Source of the DNA: CAYJBH01 sp964368625
Lineage (GTDB): Bacteria > Bacillota > Clostridia > Oscillospirales > Ruminococcaceae
Assembly (NCBI GenBank): GCA_964368625.1
Contig: CAYJBH010000007.1
Location: 1 to 64,000, forward strand
Direction: 5' to 3'
DNA length: 64,000 nucleotides
Both the position numbers and the translations under genes were made by a program. Each line of letters begins with the position of its first letter. Within the stretch, counting starts at the first letter, position 1. Positions 42,998 through 52,572 of this stretch are shown here, piece after piece. The notes below the pieces were generated by a model. The model made no database searches and had not been told where the DNA came from. It worked only from the letters and a program-made list of their open reading frames with translations.

Positions 42998-44926
42998 CTA
43001 AACCAAACCAGTATAAAGATGATGGTATTTTCCATGCATCTCAAGTAGCTTATCATGGCTACCACGCTCTATTATTTTGCCGTTTTCCAATACCATAATA
43101 CAATCACTGTTTTTAACGGTTGAGAGGCGGTGTGCTATAACAAAGGTGGTTCTCCCCTTCATTAGGCTATCCATGCCCTCCTGAACAAGCTTTTCGGTCA
43201 TTGTATCGATGGAAGAGGTGGCTTCATCTAGAATTAATGCCGGTGGATTTGCAACCGCGGCTCTTGCTATGGCGAGCAGCTGACGTTGTCCACCCGAAAG
43301 ACTTCCGCCGTCTGCAGAAAGTACTGTTTCGTAGCCGTTAGGTAGACGCTTAACAAATTTATCTGCATTGGCAAGCTTTGCAGCTGAAATACACTCCTCA
43401 TCGGTAGCATCTAACCTGCCATATCTAATGTTGTCTAAAACTGTTCCGGTAAATAAATGGGTATCCTGCAAAACCATGCCGAGCGACCTTCTTAAGTCAC
43501 TCTTTTTAATAGTGTTAATGTTGATGCCGTCGTAAAGAATCTGTCCCTTATCAATGTCATAAAAGCGGTTTATCAAGTTTGTGATGGTTGTCTTTCCGGC
43601 ACCGGTAGAACCAACAAACGCTATCTTATCACCGGGATTTGCCTCGAGGTCAACTTCACTTAAAACCGTCTTTTCCGGAACATAGCCAAAGGTGACATCA
43701 GACAGGGTTATGTGACCGTTTTGTTTAACATATTTACAGTTGCCGCCTTGATCTTTAAGCTTCCACGCCCAAATTCCGGTTACATCGCTACACTCGGTGA
43801 TATTGCCACCTGCATCCTGCCGGGCATTAACAAGGCTTACCGTTCCGTTGTCAATCTCCGGTTCACGGTTTTGTAGCTCAAATATGCGTTCGGCTCCTGC
43901 TAGACCCATAACAACAAAGTTTGCCTGCATTGAAAGTTGAGAAAGCGGCATGGTTATGCTCTTGCTTAGGCTTAAAAAGGCAACCAGTGAACCTACCGTT
44001 ACACCGGCTATGCCGTTAATTGCAAAGGTGGCGCCGATAATGGCAACCAATACATAGCTTAGATTTCCGAGCTGACCATTCACAGGCATAACTATATTTG
44101 CAAACTTATTTGCATTTTCGCTTGCACTTTGAAGCTTATCATTTAACTTGTTAAAATTATCGAGAGAGCGTTCTTCGTAGTTAAAAACCTTAACCACCTT
44201 TTGACCATGCATCATCTCTTCGATGTAGCCGTTAACATCTCCAAGAGCCTGTTGCTGTTCCTTAAAAAAACTACCCGAACGTGATATTAGGGTTTTGGAT
44301 GCAAACATCATTACTATAATCATTACAAACATAACTAACGTTAACGGAACATTTAACATTAACATACTAACAATGCTAACAATAAGGGTAAGGCCACTGT
44401 TAAAAAGTTGTGGCAAAGCCTGGCCAATTAGCTGACGAAGGGTGTCGATATCGTTGGTGTAAACCGACATGATATCACCATGTGAATTGCTATCGAAATA
44501 TTTAACAGGTAACGACTGCATATGATTAAAGGTATCTTCACGAAGCTTTTTTAGAGAACCCTGTGAAACATAGATCATAATTCTTGTCTGAACAAAGGTT
44601 GCTATAACACCTACAAGAAATATTAATCCAAGGCTGAAAAGTGCTGCTGCAAGGGGCATGAAATCTGCATTTTCAACACCGATTAACGGGGTTATATAAT
44701 CGTCGATGAGCTCCTGTATAAAGAGATTCCCCTGCATGGTTACAACACTGGTTATAAGCATGGTTACAACCACTATTATGATATGAGGAGTGTAGCCTTT
44801 TAAAACAACCGAGAAAATCATTTTAATTAGTTTGCCGGGTGGTGTTTTTAGCTTGGGCCTTGAGCCAAATCCCCCCGCCCCCGGCCCGCCCCCGGGGCGA
44901 GAATTTGCTCTACTTTGCTGTGCCAT
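42998..44926 (-). CDS. ABC exporter half-transporter (canonical NBD), heterodimer partner
   Basis: 642 residues: a Gly/Pro-rich N-terminal tail (1-40), six membrane helices (about 45-335), then the nucleotide-binding domain. It has Walker A GSTGAGKTTITN, signature LSGGQRQLLAIARA, Walker B ALILDEATSSID with the catalytic Glu, and the H-loop IAHRLST. An extra segment of about 40 residues with a WAWKLKDQGG stretch and a Cys sits between the TMD and the NBD. It starts 2 bases after the neighbouring half-transporter, and together they form a BmrCD/TM287-288-like exporter. The substrate is unknown. Confidence 0.94.
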   Translation of the reverse strand: MAQQSRANSRPGGGPGAGGFGSRPKLKTPPGKLIKMIFSVVLKGYTPHIIIVVVTMLITSVVTMQGNLFIQELIDDYITPLIGVENADFMPLAAALFSLGLIFLVGVIATFVQTRIMIYVSQGSLKKLREDTFNHMQSLPVKYFDSNSHGDIMSVYTNDIDTLRQLIGQALPQLFNSGLTLIVSIVSMLMLNVPLTLVMFVMIIVMMFASKTLISRSGSFFKEQQQALGDVNGYIEEMMHGQKVVKVFNYEERSLDNFNKLNDKLQSASENANKFANIVMPVNGQLGNLSYVLVAIIGATFAINGIAGVTVGSLVAFLSLSKSITMPLSQLSMQANFVVMGLAGAERIFELQNREPEIDNGTVSLVNARQDAGGNITECSDVTGIWAWKLKDQGGNCKYVKQNGHITLSDVTFGYVPEKTVLSEVDLEANPGDKIAFVGSTGAGKTTITNLINRFYDIDKGQILYDGININTIKKSDLRRSLGMVLQDTHLFTGTVLDNIRYGRLDATDEECISAAKLANADKFVKRLPNGYETVLSADGGSLSGGQRQLLAIARAAVANPPALILDEATSSIDTMTEKLVQEGMDSLMKGRTTFVIAHRLSTVKNSDCIMVLENGKIIERGSHDKLLEMHGKYHHLYTGLV

Positions 44927-44928
44927 AA

Positions 44929-46686
44929 TCAGTCCTCCTTGTTTTCGTCAAAGTCGGCATCACCCTGTGTTTGACTTTCATAAATAGAGCGGTAAAATTC
45001 GTTTTTAACCAGAAGGTTTTCATGTGTGTCGAATCCATCAACAACTCCATCGTTAAGTACGATTATGCGATCTGAATCCTGTATTCCGGAAATGCGCTGT
45101 GAAATAATAAACTTTGTAGTATAAGGGATTTCTTCCCTAAAAGCTTTGCGAATTTTTGTATCGGTTGCGGTGTCTACTGCACTGGTGGAATCGTCTAGTA
45201 TCAATATTTTTGGATTTTTTAGCAACGCTCTGGCAATACAAAGTCGCTGTTTTTGCCCGCCAGAAACATTGTTGCCACCACGTTCTATTCGGCTATCATA
45301 ACCCTCAGGCATACGTTTAATAAAATCGTCGGCATGTGCAATCTTACAGGCAGCTTCACACTGCTCAAGGGTAGCGTTTTCGTTGCCCCATCTTAGGTTC
45401 TCAAGTATAGTTCCTGAAAATAGTTCGTTCTTTTGTAAAACAACAGAAACATTGTTACGAAGCGTTTCTAGATCGTAGTTTTTAACATCAACACCACCTA
45501 CAAGTACTCTGCCGCTTGTTGTATCATAAAGTCTGCTAATAAGGTTGATTAGTGTGGTCTTCCCGCTACCGGTATTTCCAACAACTCCAATTGTTTCTCC
45601 CGACTTAATCTTGAAATCTATATTAATAAGGGCGGCTTTTTCAGCCTCTTTATTATACGCAAAATCTACATTATCAAACATTACCGAGGCATCTTTAATC
45701 TTGTAAACAGGGGATTCGCAATTTGCAATATCTGTCTTTTCGTTTAAAACCTCGGCTATGCGTCGACCTCCGGCTACCGACATAGACAGCATAACAAACA
45801 CCATTGCAAGCATCATAAGGCTTATCATTATGGTCATTGCATAAATAAGCATGCTACTTAGATTACCGGTTGTCATCTCTTCAGCGGATATGAGCTGAGC
45901 ACCAAACCAGGCAAGAGCGATGATGGATGAATAGATAGTGAAAACAAGAATTGGCGAGTTTAAGGTTACTAATTTTTCTGCCTTAACAAACAATTTGTAA
46001 AGGCGTTCAGCAGAAGATTTAAACTTTTCTTTTTCATATTCTTCTCTAACAAAAGCCTTAACAACCCTAATTGCAGAAACATTTTCCTGTACGCTTAGGT
46101 TAAGCTTGTCGTAACCCTCAAAAACTTCCATGAAATATTTAAGTGCAAACTTGATAATTAGCGAGAAAGCAATTATAAGAAAGACTAAAACAACCAAAAA
46201 AATTCTTGCCATTTCAGCATTAATTGCAAATGACATTGCAAGTGCACAAACTAGATTTACAGGGGACCGCAGGGCTAATCGCAACAACATTTGATACGAG
46301 TTTTGAATATTTGTAACATCGGTTGTTAGCCTGGTAACAAGACCTGGGGTTGAAAATTTATCGATGCTAGAGAATGAAAAAGTTTGGATGTTCTCAAACA
46401 TAGCTTTGCGAAGATTTCTAGCAAAGCCGGTTGAACATTTTGCTGCGGTTTGTCCCGCTAATATTCCACATGTAAGGCTTAATGCTGCCATAGCAAGCAT
46501 GATGCCGCCATACATCAGTACGTTGCTCATACTTCCCTTTTGAATTCCCTCATCAATAACCATTGCAGCGACTAGAGGAATTGAGATTTCTAATCCAGAC
46601 TCACAAATGGTAAAAAATGCTGTTAAAATCGATGGAAGCCTATATTGTTTTATCTCCCTTGAAAGTGTTTTAATCATTTCTATCAA
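44929..46686 (-). CDS. ABC exporter half-transporter with degenerate catalytic site
   Basis: 585 residues: six membrane helices (about 15-310) and an NBD with Walker A GNTGSGKTTLIN, signature VSGGQKQRLCIARA and Walker B ILILDDSTSAVD. In the last, Asp replaces the catalytic Glu, and the H-loop reads ISQRISG with no His. These changes mark the degenerate half of heterodimeric ABC exporters. It is cotranscribed with the canonical partner downstream, and its stop and the partner's start are separated by 2 bases. Confidence 0.94.
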   Translation of the reverse strand: MIEMIKTLSREIKQYRLPSILTAFFTICESGLEISIPLVAAMVIDEGIQKGSMSNVLMYGGIMLAMAALSLTCGILAGQTAAKCSTGFARNLRKAMFENIQTFSFSSIDKFSTPGLVTRLTTDVTNIQNSYQMLLRLALRSPVNLVCALAMSFAINAEMARIFLVVLVFLIIAFSLIIKFALKYFMEVFEGYDKLNLSVQENVSAIRVVKAFVREEYEKEKFKSSAERLYKLFVKAEKLVTLNSPILVFTIYSSIIALAWFGAQLISAEEMTTGNLSSMLIYAMTIMISLMMLAMVFVMLSMSVAGGRRIAEVLNEKTDIANCESPVYKIKDASVMFDNVDFAYNKEAEKAALINIDFKIKSGETIGVVGNTGSGKTTLINLISRLYDTTSGRVLVGGVDVKNYDLETLRNNVSVVLQKNELFSGTILENLRWGNENATLEQCEAACKIAHADDFIKRMPEGYDSRIERGGNNVSGGQKQRLCIARALLKNPKILILDDSTSAVDTATDTKIRKAFREEIPYTTKFIISQRISGIQDSDRIIVLNDGVVDGFDTHENLLVKNEFYRSIYESQTQGDADFDENKED

Positions 46687-46964
46687 CCTTTATTTACACC
46701 GATAATAATGCGTTAGGATACCTCGATATTATAACATTTATGAATTTTAATGTAAACAACAAATAAATGTTTTTTATGTGAAAGTTGATTAATGCAGGGG
46801 GGATAGATTTTCGCTTTTCAAAATTATTTAATGTAAAACAAAGTAAATTTTTACTATTCATAGAAAATTAAAAATGATTATTTTTAAAAAGTAGTGGATT
46901 TTTATCACAAATTTTGTTAGAATTAATATGTGAATAAAAGTTAGAAAGAAAAAAGGAGGAACAT

Positions 46965-49601
46965 TTGAGTAATAAGTATGTATATCTTTTTACCGAAGGA
47001 AATGGCAGCATGAAGGAGCTTCTTGGTGGTAAGGGAGCTAACCTCGCCGAAATGACCGGACTTGGTATGCCGGTACCTCAGGGATTTACCGTAACCACAG
47101 AAGCTTGCACAAGGTATTATAACGACCAGAAAAAAATATCAGATGATATTCGTGCCGAAATCTTAGAGTATATGGGCAAGATGGAGGAGATGGTAGGTAA
47201 AAAATTCGGTGATTCCGAAAATCCACTTTTGGTATCGGTACGTAGCGGTGCACGTGCATCTATGCCGGGAATGATGGACACAATTTTAAACCTAGGAATG
47301 AACGACACGGTTGTTGAATCGGTAGCAAAGCTAACCGGCAACATCCGTTTTGCTTATGATAGCTATCGTCGTTTTATCCAGATGTTTTCTGATGTTGTTA
47401 TGGAACTCCCAAAACGCAACTTTGAGGAAATTATCGATGAGATGAAGGAAGAAAAGGGCATTAAGTTGGATACCGAATTTACCGATGAAGATCTTAAAGA
47501 GATGGTTAAAAGGTTTAAGGCGTATTACAGCGAAAAGCTTGGCGGCGAGTTTCCATCGAACCCCGAAGATCAACTGCTTCGTTCCATCGAGGCTGTTTTC
47601 CGTAGCTGGGATAACGAACGTGCTATATTCTACCGTCGCATGAACGATATACCGTCTGACTGGGGAACCGCGGTTAACGTTCAATCTATGGTATTCGGTA
47701 ACATGGGAGACGACAGCGGAACAGGCGTTGCATTTTCTCGTAATCCATCAACCGGTGAGCGTAAACTCTATGGCGAGTTTTTGATGAACGCCCAAGGTGA
47801 GGACGTTGTTGCCGGAATAAGAACACCTCAAACAATCGACCATTTAAAAGAAATTAATGCCGAGGTTTATAATCAGTTTACCGACATTGTAGCCAGATTG
47901 GAAAATCACTATCATGATATGCAGGATATGGAGTTCACCATCGAAAAAGGCAAGCTTTATATGCTACAAACCCGTAACGGTAAGCGTACCGCAGCCGCTG
48001 CTCTAAAAATTGCCTGTGACCTGGTGGATGAAGGACATATTACCGAAAAAGGCGCAGTAATGATGATAGATCCAAAACTGCTGGATGCACTTCTTCACCC
48101 ACAGTTCGATGATGCAGCGTTAAAGGCTGCTAAGGTTATTGCTACCGGCCTTGCAGCTTCTCCAGGTGCTGCTTGTGGCGCTGTTACATTTAATGCCGAG
48201 GAGGCAATTAAAGTCTCTGCAGACGGAACACCGGTTATTCTTGTTCGTCTTGAAACCAGCCCCGAGGATATCGAGGGAATGCACGTTTCACAGGGTATTT
48301 TAACAGCACGTGGTGGAATGACCAGCCATGCAGCCGTTGTTGCTCGTGGCATGGGTACCTGTTGTGTTGCCGGTTGCGGTGAGTTGATAATAAACGAATC
48401 CGAGGGCTATTTCGAGGTAGACGGTGTTAAGATTAAACGTGGAGATTACATCTCGCTAAACGGTTCTACCGGTAATGTTTACGGTGAAAAAATTGCAACA
48501 AAGGATGCCGAAATTGGCGGAGACTTCGGCAGATTAATGGGCTGGGCCGACAGCTTCCGCGAGCTTAAAATTCGTACGAATGCCGATACGCCTGAAGATG
48601 CTAAGAATGCACTGGAATTTGGTGCTGAGGGAATTGGTCTTTGCCGCACCGAGCATATGTTCTTTGAAGGCGACCGCATTAAGGCTATGCGTGAAATGAT
48701 TCTATCCAAGACACATGAACAACGCATAAAAGCTTTAGATAAACTTCTGCCGATGCAAAGAGGAGACTTTGAGGCTATATACGAGGTTATGGGCGATAAA
48801 CCTGTTACCATTCGTTACCTAGACCCACCACTTCATGAGTTCCTGCCAACCGATCCCAGCGATATAAAAATTCTTGCCGAAGAGATGAGCATGTCTATTG
48901 AAGAGGTAAATAATATAATAGACAGCCTTCACGAGTTTAACCCAATGATGGGCCATCGTGGTTGTCGTCTTGCAGTTTCCTATCCCGAAATTGCCGAGAT
49001 GCAGACAAGGGCAGTTATCGAGGCAGCTATCAGCGTTAAAAAGCGTCGCCCTGAATTAAACCTTGTACCTGAGATCATGATTCCGCTTATCGGCGAATAT
49101 AAGGAGCTTCAGTTCCTTAGAACCGTTGTTTGCGAAACTGCCGATAAGATTATAGCCGGTTGTGGTATCGAGCTAAAATATATGGTTGGAACCATGATTG
49201 AAATACCTCGAGCCGCACTACGCGCTAACGACCTTGCCAAGGAAGCGGAGTTCTTTAGCTTTGGAACGAACGATTTAACTCAGATGACCTTCGGTTTCTC
49301 ACGTGACGATGCAGGGGCATTCCTTGATAGCTACTATGCAAAGCAGATCTACGAATATGATCCATTCCAAAAGTTAGACCGTAAGGGTGTTGGCCGTCTT
49401 GTTAAAACAGCGGTTGAACTTGGAAGAGAAACCCGCCCCGATATTAAGCTTGGAATATGCGGTGAGCACGGTGGCGATCCATCTTCTATAGAATTCTGCC
49501 AGCAGATTGGTCTTGCCTATGTAAGCTGCTCTCCATTCCGTGTACCGATTGCACGTTTAGCTGCAGCACAATCGGCAATAAACTACCCAAATAAAAAGTA
49601 A
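46965..49601 (+). CDS. ppdK: Pyruvate, phosphate dikinase
   Basis: 878 residues, typical length. PPDK interconverts pyruvate + ATP + Pi and PEP + AMP + PPi, allowing PPi-linked glycolysis or gluconeogenesis in anaerobes. It starts at TTG 46965 with AAAGGAGGA 5 bases upstream. Visible are the N-terminal ATP-grasp region (GGKGANLAEM, SVRSGARASMPGMMDT), the phosphohistidine swivel domain (GGMTSHAAVVARGMGTCCV with catalytic His about 457) and the C-terminal PEP/pyruvate TIM barrel (GLCRTEHMF, GTNDLTQMTFG, GICGEHGG). The 278-base AT-rich spacer upstream must hold its promoter, but I see only weak matches. Confidence 0.97.
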   Translation: MSNKYVYLFTEGNGSMKELLGGKGANLAEMTGLGMPVPQGFTVTTEACTRYYNDQKKISDDIRAEILEYMGKMEEMVGKKFGDSENPLLVSVRSGARASMPGMMDTILNLGMNDTVVESVAKLTGNIRFAYDSYRRFIQMFSDVVMELPKRNFEEIIDEMKEEKGIKLDTEFTDEDLKEMVKRFKAYYSEKLGGEFPSNPEDQLLRSIEAVFRSWDNERAIFYRRMNDIPSDWGTAVNVQSMVFGNMGDDSGTGVAFSRNPSTGERKLYGEFLMNAQGEDVVAGIRTPQTIDHLKEINAEVYNQFTDIVARLENHYHDMQDMEFTIEKGKLYMLQTRNGKRTAAAALKIACDLVDEGHITEKGAVMMIDPKLLDALLHPQFDDAALKAAKVIATGLAASPGAACGAVTFNAEEAIKVSADGTPVILVRLETSPEDIEGMHVSQGILTARGGMTSHAAVVARGMGTCCVAGCGELIINESEGYFEVDGVKIKRGDYISLNGSTGNVYGEKIATKDAEIGGDFGRLMGWADSFRELKIRTNADTPEDAKNALEFGAEGIGLCRTEHMFFEGDRIKAMREMILSKTHEQRIKALDKLLPMQRGDFEAIYEVMGDKPVTIRYLDPPLHEFLPTDPSDIKILAEEMSMSIEEVNNIIDSLHEFNPMMGHRGCRLAVSYPEIAEMQTRAVIEAAISVKKRRPELNLVPEIMIPLIGEYKELQFLRTVVCETADKIIAGCGIELKYMVGTMIEIPRAALRANDLAKEAEFFSFGTNDLTQMTFGFSRDDAGAFLDSYYAKQIYEYDPFQKLDRKGVGRLVKTAVELGRETRPDIKLGICGEHGGDPSSIEFCQQIGLAYVSCSPFRVPIARLAAAQSAINYPNKK

Positions 49602-49653
49602 AAAATAGCAGAAATTTATTTCCCTTTAGGAATAAAGCTAATCATAAAGAAAC

Positions 49654-49702
49654 AAACTGTCACTATCAAAAATTAACTGATAGTGACAGTTTTGCTTTTT
49701 AC
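49654..49702 (+). terminator. Rho-independent terminator of ppdK
   Basis: A perfect 15-bp stem (49654-49668 with 49678-49692), 9-base loop, followed by a broken T run. Confidence 0.88.
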
Positions 49703-49712
49703 AGGTTATTAC

Positions 49713-50204
49713 TCATTTTGTGTAGTAGCAATCCTCTGCCCACTTTTGTGGGTTAGTGTTTATGTATTCACATATTTTTTTGCATTCTCGTTCATTTCTT
49801 ATTATGTGGTCGTGGTATCTTGATTGCCAGATTTTACGTTCGAGTAAATTGTTGATCAGGTTGGATCTTTTTCTTGTAATTGATTTTAATGTACATATAA
49901 CATCACCAATTGTAGGGCAAGGGCTCTGCTCTTGCCGTTTAATATGAATTATCATATGTATGTGATTTGGCATAATAACATAATTTGAAATCTTAATATT
50001 TGGATAACGTAATAATAACGCGTTAATTTCCTCTCTTACAATATTTCCGATTTGCGATAAACGGCAAGAGCAGAGCCCTTGCCCTACAACAATCTCACCA
50101 AATAAATATTCACGGTTATGGGCACATATCGTTATAAAATATGCACCGTTTTGGCTGTAATTATAATCTTTTAATCGGATAGATTTTCGTTTCGGCAATT
50201 CCAT
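49713..50204 (-). CDS. REP-associated tyrosine transposase (RAYT, Y1/TnpA-like HUH nuclease)
   Basis: 163 residues, a usual RAYT length. The HUH motif is at His81-x-His83 (MPNHIHMIIH), with an N-terminal RLKDYNYSQNGAYFITIC and a C-terminal WQSRYHDHIIRNERECKKI (catalytic Tyr about 130) followed by YINTNPQKW. These single-strand-specific nucleases mobilise or spread REP palindromes. Two segments of the protein (about 38-49 and 88-98) are encoded by a pair of 32-bp perfect inverted repeats, as if REP units had inserted in frame. The gene follows the HIT gene by 12 bases. Confidence 0.88.
   Translation of the reverse strand: MELPKRKSIRLKDYNYSQNGAYFITICAHNREYLFGEIVVGQGLCSCRLSQIGNIVREEINALLLRYPNIKISNYVIMPNHIHMIIHIKRQEQSPCPTIGDVICTLKSITRKRSNLINNLLERKIWQSRYHDHIIRNERECKKICEYINTNPQKWAEDCYYTK
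49910..49941 (+). repeat. REP-like inverted repeat, left copy, inside the RAYT gene
   Basis: A 32-base unit beginning TTGTAGGGCAAGGG, containing the inner palindrome GGCAAG/CTTGCC. It is an exact reverse complement of 50058-50089, 116 bases away. Confidence 0.85.
50058..50089 (-). repeat. REP-like inverted repeat, right copy, inside the RAYT gene
   Basis: The exact reverse complement of 49910-49941 (32/32). Read on the minus strand it encodes the Cys-containing stretch VGQGLCSCRL of the transposase. Confidence 0.85.
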
Positions 50205-50216
50205 AATATCACCCTA

Positions 50217-50663
50217 TTAAAGCAGTGATGACAATTCATATTTTACCTTTCTAATCATTTCATCCAACTGCTTTTTGGTAGGTTTATTGCTATTATCATA
50301 CATTTTCTCTTTACCCACCCACCAAACCGGACCTTTTTGAGGAGTATCTCCATCAAATCGCGGAAATAAATGCCAATGAATATGCGTATCGCCATTTCCC
50401 AATAATTCATAATTCATTTTGTTGGGTTTAAATGCATTAAATACAGCGTGAGCAACAATGCTCATTTCTTCTAAGTGTTTTATTTTTATATCATGTGGCA
50501 ATTCATGTAGTTCGATGTAGTGATATTTGCACAAAAACAATGTATATCCTTTGAAAAGTTGATAGTCGCCCATAACAACATATCCGGTTTCCATTTCTTG
50601 TACAAAATAAGGATTTATGCCTTTTTCAATCATTTTAATCCTATCACATACCAAACAGCTCAT
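50217..50663 (-). CDS. HIT-family hydrolase/nucleotide-binding protein
   Basis: 148 residues. The HIT motif HIHWHLFPR (HxHxH) is at about 93-101, with an N-terminal Cys pair (SCLVC) as in Zn-containing HIT proteins. These proteins hydrolyse or transfer nucleotidyl groups (AMP-lysine, Ap4A-like substrates); the specific substrate is unknown. The RAYT gene is immediately downstream on the same strand. Confidence 0.9.
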   Translation of the reverse strand: MSCLVCDRIKMIEKGINPYFVQEMETGYVVMGDYQLFKGYTLFLCKYHYIELHELPHDIKIKHLEEMSIVAHAVFNAFKPNKMNYELLGNGDTHIHWHLFPRFDGDTPQKGPVWWVGKEKMYDNSNKPTKKQLDEMIRKVKYELSSLL

Positions 50664-50729
50664 ACCCGCTCTTTCCTTAGAATTATATAAAAATTTTTAA
50701 TAAAATAAATAGATTGTAAGATATTATGT

Positions 50730-51857
50730 TTACAGCTCTATTTCAACTCCGTTTATATACACCGCCTTGGTGTTTAGCTCGTTATCGGTTATCAGTAGGT
50801 CGGCACGTTTACCAACCTCGATGCTTCCGATCTCGCCATCTATTTCGGTTGCAGTTGCCGGGTTTATGGTGGCGGCGCAGATAGCCTCTTCTATAGGAAC
50901 ACCAAAGGCAACGGCACGTCTCATGCAGTCGGCAAGGGTGGTGGTTGAACCTGCTATTGTTCCGTCGGCAAGGGTTGATCTATCACCCTTAACAAATATT
51001 TTTTGTCCGCCCAGCATGTATTCACCGTCGGGAAGACCGGTAGCGCTGGTGGCATCGCTTATTAGGCACACCCGGCCTTTAAACCTTTCAAAAACGGTTC
51101 TGATAACCGAGGGATGAAGATGAACTCCGTCCGAGATTACCTCAACATATTTAGCATAGTCTGCCGCCGCACCAACAACCCCGGGATCGCGATGTGCAAA
51201 AGCCGGCATAGCATTAAAAAGATGTGTAACATGCGTCGCTCCTGCCAGCATTCCGGCAACAGCCTGATCGTAGTTTGCGGTGGTGTGGGCAACAGATACC
51301 CTTGAAAACTGCGAAGCCTGACGAATAAAATCAATAGCACCCTCGCATTCCGGTGCAACATCAACAAGCCTTACGGTGCCAAAGCTTACGTCAAACAGGC
51401 GGTTAAAGGTCTCGAAGTCCGGCGAAAAGATGCCATCTTCTGCCTGAGCTCCTTTTTTTGCCTTATTAATATATGGACCTTCCATATTAATTCCCCACAT
51501 GGTTGCCATGCTATCCTCAGGTAGATGGCAAAATTTGCCTGCTCGCTCAAACAAAGGGGTTAAGGTTTCCTCGTTAAATGACATAGATGTACCAAGAAAG
51601 GAAGTTACCCCCTGCTTTGCTAGAAAGGTTGCAATGTTCTCTAAATCGCCTTCATTACCGTCACAAAAATCGGTGCCGTTGCTTGCGTGGATATGTATAT
51701 CCACAAGACCGGGCAAAACCAGACATCCCTCAGCATCATATAGTGTTTCACCACTTAGCTTTTGCGATATTGCAGATATCCGTCCCTCGCTAATGCCGAT
51801 TTCGGCATTAATAAATTTGCCTCTAAAAAATATCTTTGCGTTCTTAATAATTTTCAT
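50730..51857 (-). CDS. nagA: N-acetylglucosamine-6-phosphate deacetylase
   Basis: 375 residues. Start ATG 51855-51857 has AAGGAG 7 bases upstream, located inside the end of the preceding gene. NagA removes acetate from GlcNAc-6-P in amino-sugar catabolism and cell-wall recycling. Amidohydrolase motifs: GLVDIHIHASNG (HxH metal site), GPYINKAKKGAQ, SVAHTTANYDQA, THLFNAMPAFAHRDPG and LISDATSATG (catalytic Asp). No nagB or PTS gene is adjacent. It is the last gene of a three-gene unit with tcdA-like and GH13-like genes. Confidence 0.94.
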   Translation of the reverse strand: MKIIKNAKIFFRGKFINAEIGISEGRISAISQKLSGETLYDAEGCLVLPGLVDIHIHASNGTDFCDGNEGDLENIATFLAKQGVTSFLGTSMSFNEETLTPLFERAGKFCHLPEDSMATMWGINMEGPYINKAKKGAQAEDGIFSPDFETFNRLFDVSFGTVRLVDVAPECEGAIDFIRQASQFSRVSVAHTTANYDQAVAGMLAGATHVTHLFNAMPAFAHRDPGVVGAAADYAKYVEVISDGVHLHPSVIRTVFERFKGRVCLISDATSATGLPDGEYMLGGQKIFVKGDRSTLADGTIAGSTTTLADCMRRAVAFGVPIEEAICAATINPATATEIDGEIGSIEVGKRADLLITDNELNTKAVYINGVEIEL

Positions 51858-51861
51858 AACA

Positions 51862-52572
51862 CTACTCCTTATCAATAATATAATCTATGGCGTGTTGTGC
51901 CAACATAATACCTGCAACAGAAGGCACAAATATGCAGCTTGCAGGTGCAGGTCGAGTTGCATTTTTTGTTTCTTCTTTGGCATATCCAGATGCTTCTTCA
52001 TTCGAATATAATGCGGTTATACCATATATCTCTCTCTTTTTAAGCTCCCTTCGCATTACTCTCGCAAGAGGGCATCCAACAGTTTTATCAATAGTGGTAA
52101 ACTTAAGCTTTGAAGGGTCGGTTTTGCCGGCTGTTCCGAGACAGCACAATATTTTGGTGTTTGCTTGCCGGCATCCCTCGATTAATAATATCTTAGCGGT
52201 TACATTATCAATAGCATCTATAACTATGTCATACCTGCTTAGATCAAACATGCTAATGTTATCTTTGCCAACAAAACAGTCTATTGCCGTAACTTTTAAA
52301 TTAGGGTTTATCTCGGTTAATCTTTGGGATGTAACCTCAGACTTTCTTTTACCTATGGTATTTATATTTGAATAAATTTGTCGATTTAAATTGCTCTCTT
52401 CAAAGCAATCACCATCTACTATTGTTATACTCCCCACTCCACTTCGCACTAATGCCTCAACGGTGAAACCTCCAACACCGCCAAGCCCGAAAACTGCTAT
52501 CGAGGAACTAATTAGCCGTTCTAACCCTTTTTCTCCATATAATGGTATAAGTCGGGTAAAAATATCACTCAT
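51862..52572 (-). CDS. tcdA: tRNA threonylcarbamoyladenosine dehydratase (TcdA/YgdL, ThiF family)
   Basis: 236 residues, E1-like superfamily. An ATP-binding Rossmann site VFGLGGVGGFTVEALVRSG (residues about 27-46), DxDxxxxxNLNRQ (DGDCFEESNLNRQ) and DAIDNVTAK. TcdA converts t6A37 of tRNA to cyclic ct6A. The ATG overlaps the last codons of the upstream GH13-like gene by four bases, so translation is coupled. Confidence 0.9.
   Translation of the reverse strand: MSDIFTRLIPLYGEKGLERLISSSIAVFGLGGVGGFTVEALVRSGVGSITIVDGDCFEESNLNRQIYSNINTIGKRKSEVTSQRLTEINPNLKVTAIDCFVGKDNISMFDLSRYDIVIDAIDNVTAKILLIEGCRQANTKILCCLGTAGKTDPSKLKFTTIDKTVGCPLARVMRRELKKREIYGITALYSNEEASGYAKEETKNATRPAPASCIFVPSVAGIMLAQHAIDYIIDKE

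Noticed and set aside
49910..50089. CRISPR or intact IS605-type element
   Set aside because: Only two inverted copies of one unit, no spacer array, no TnpB, and no left/right end structure recognised.
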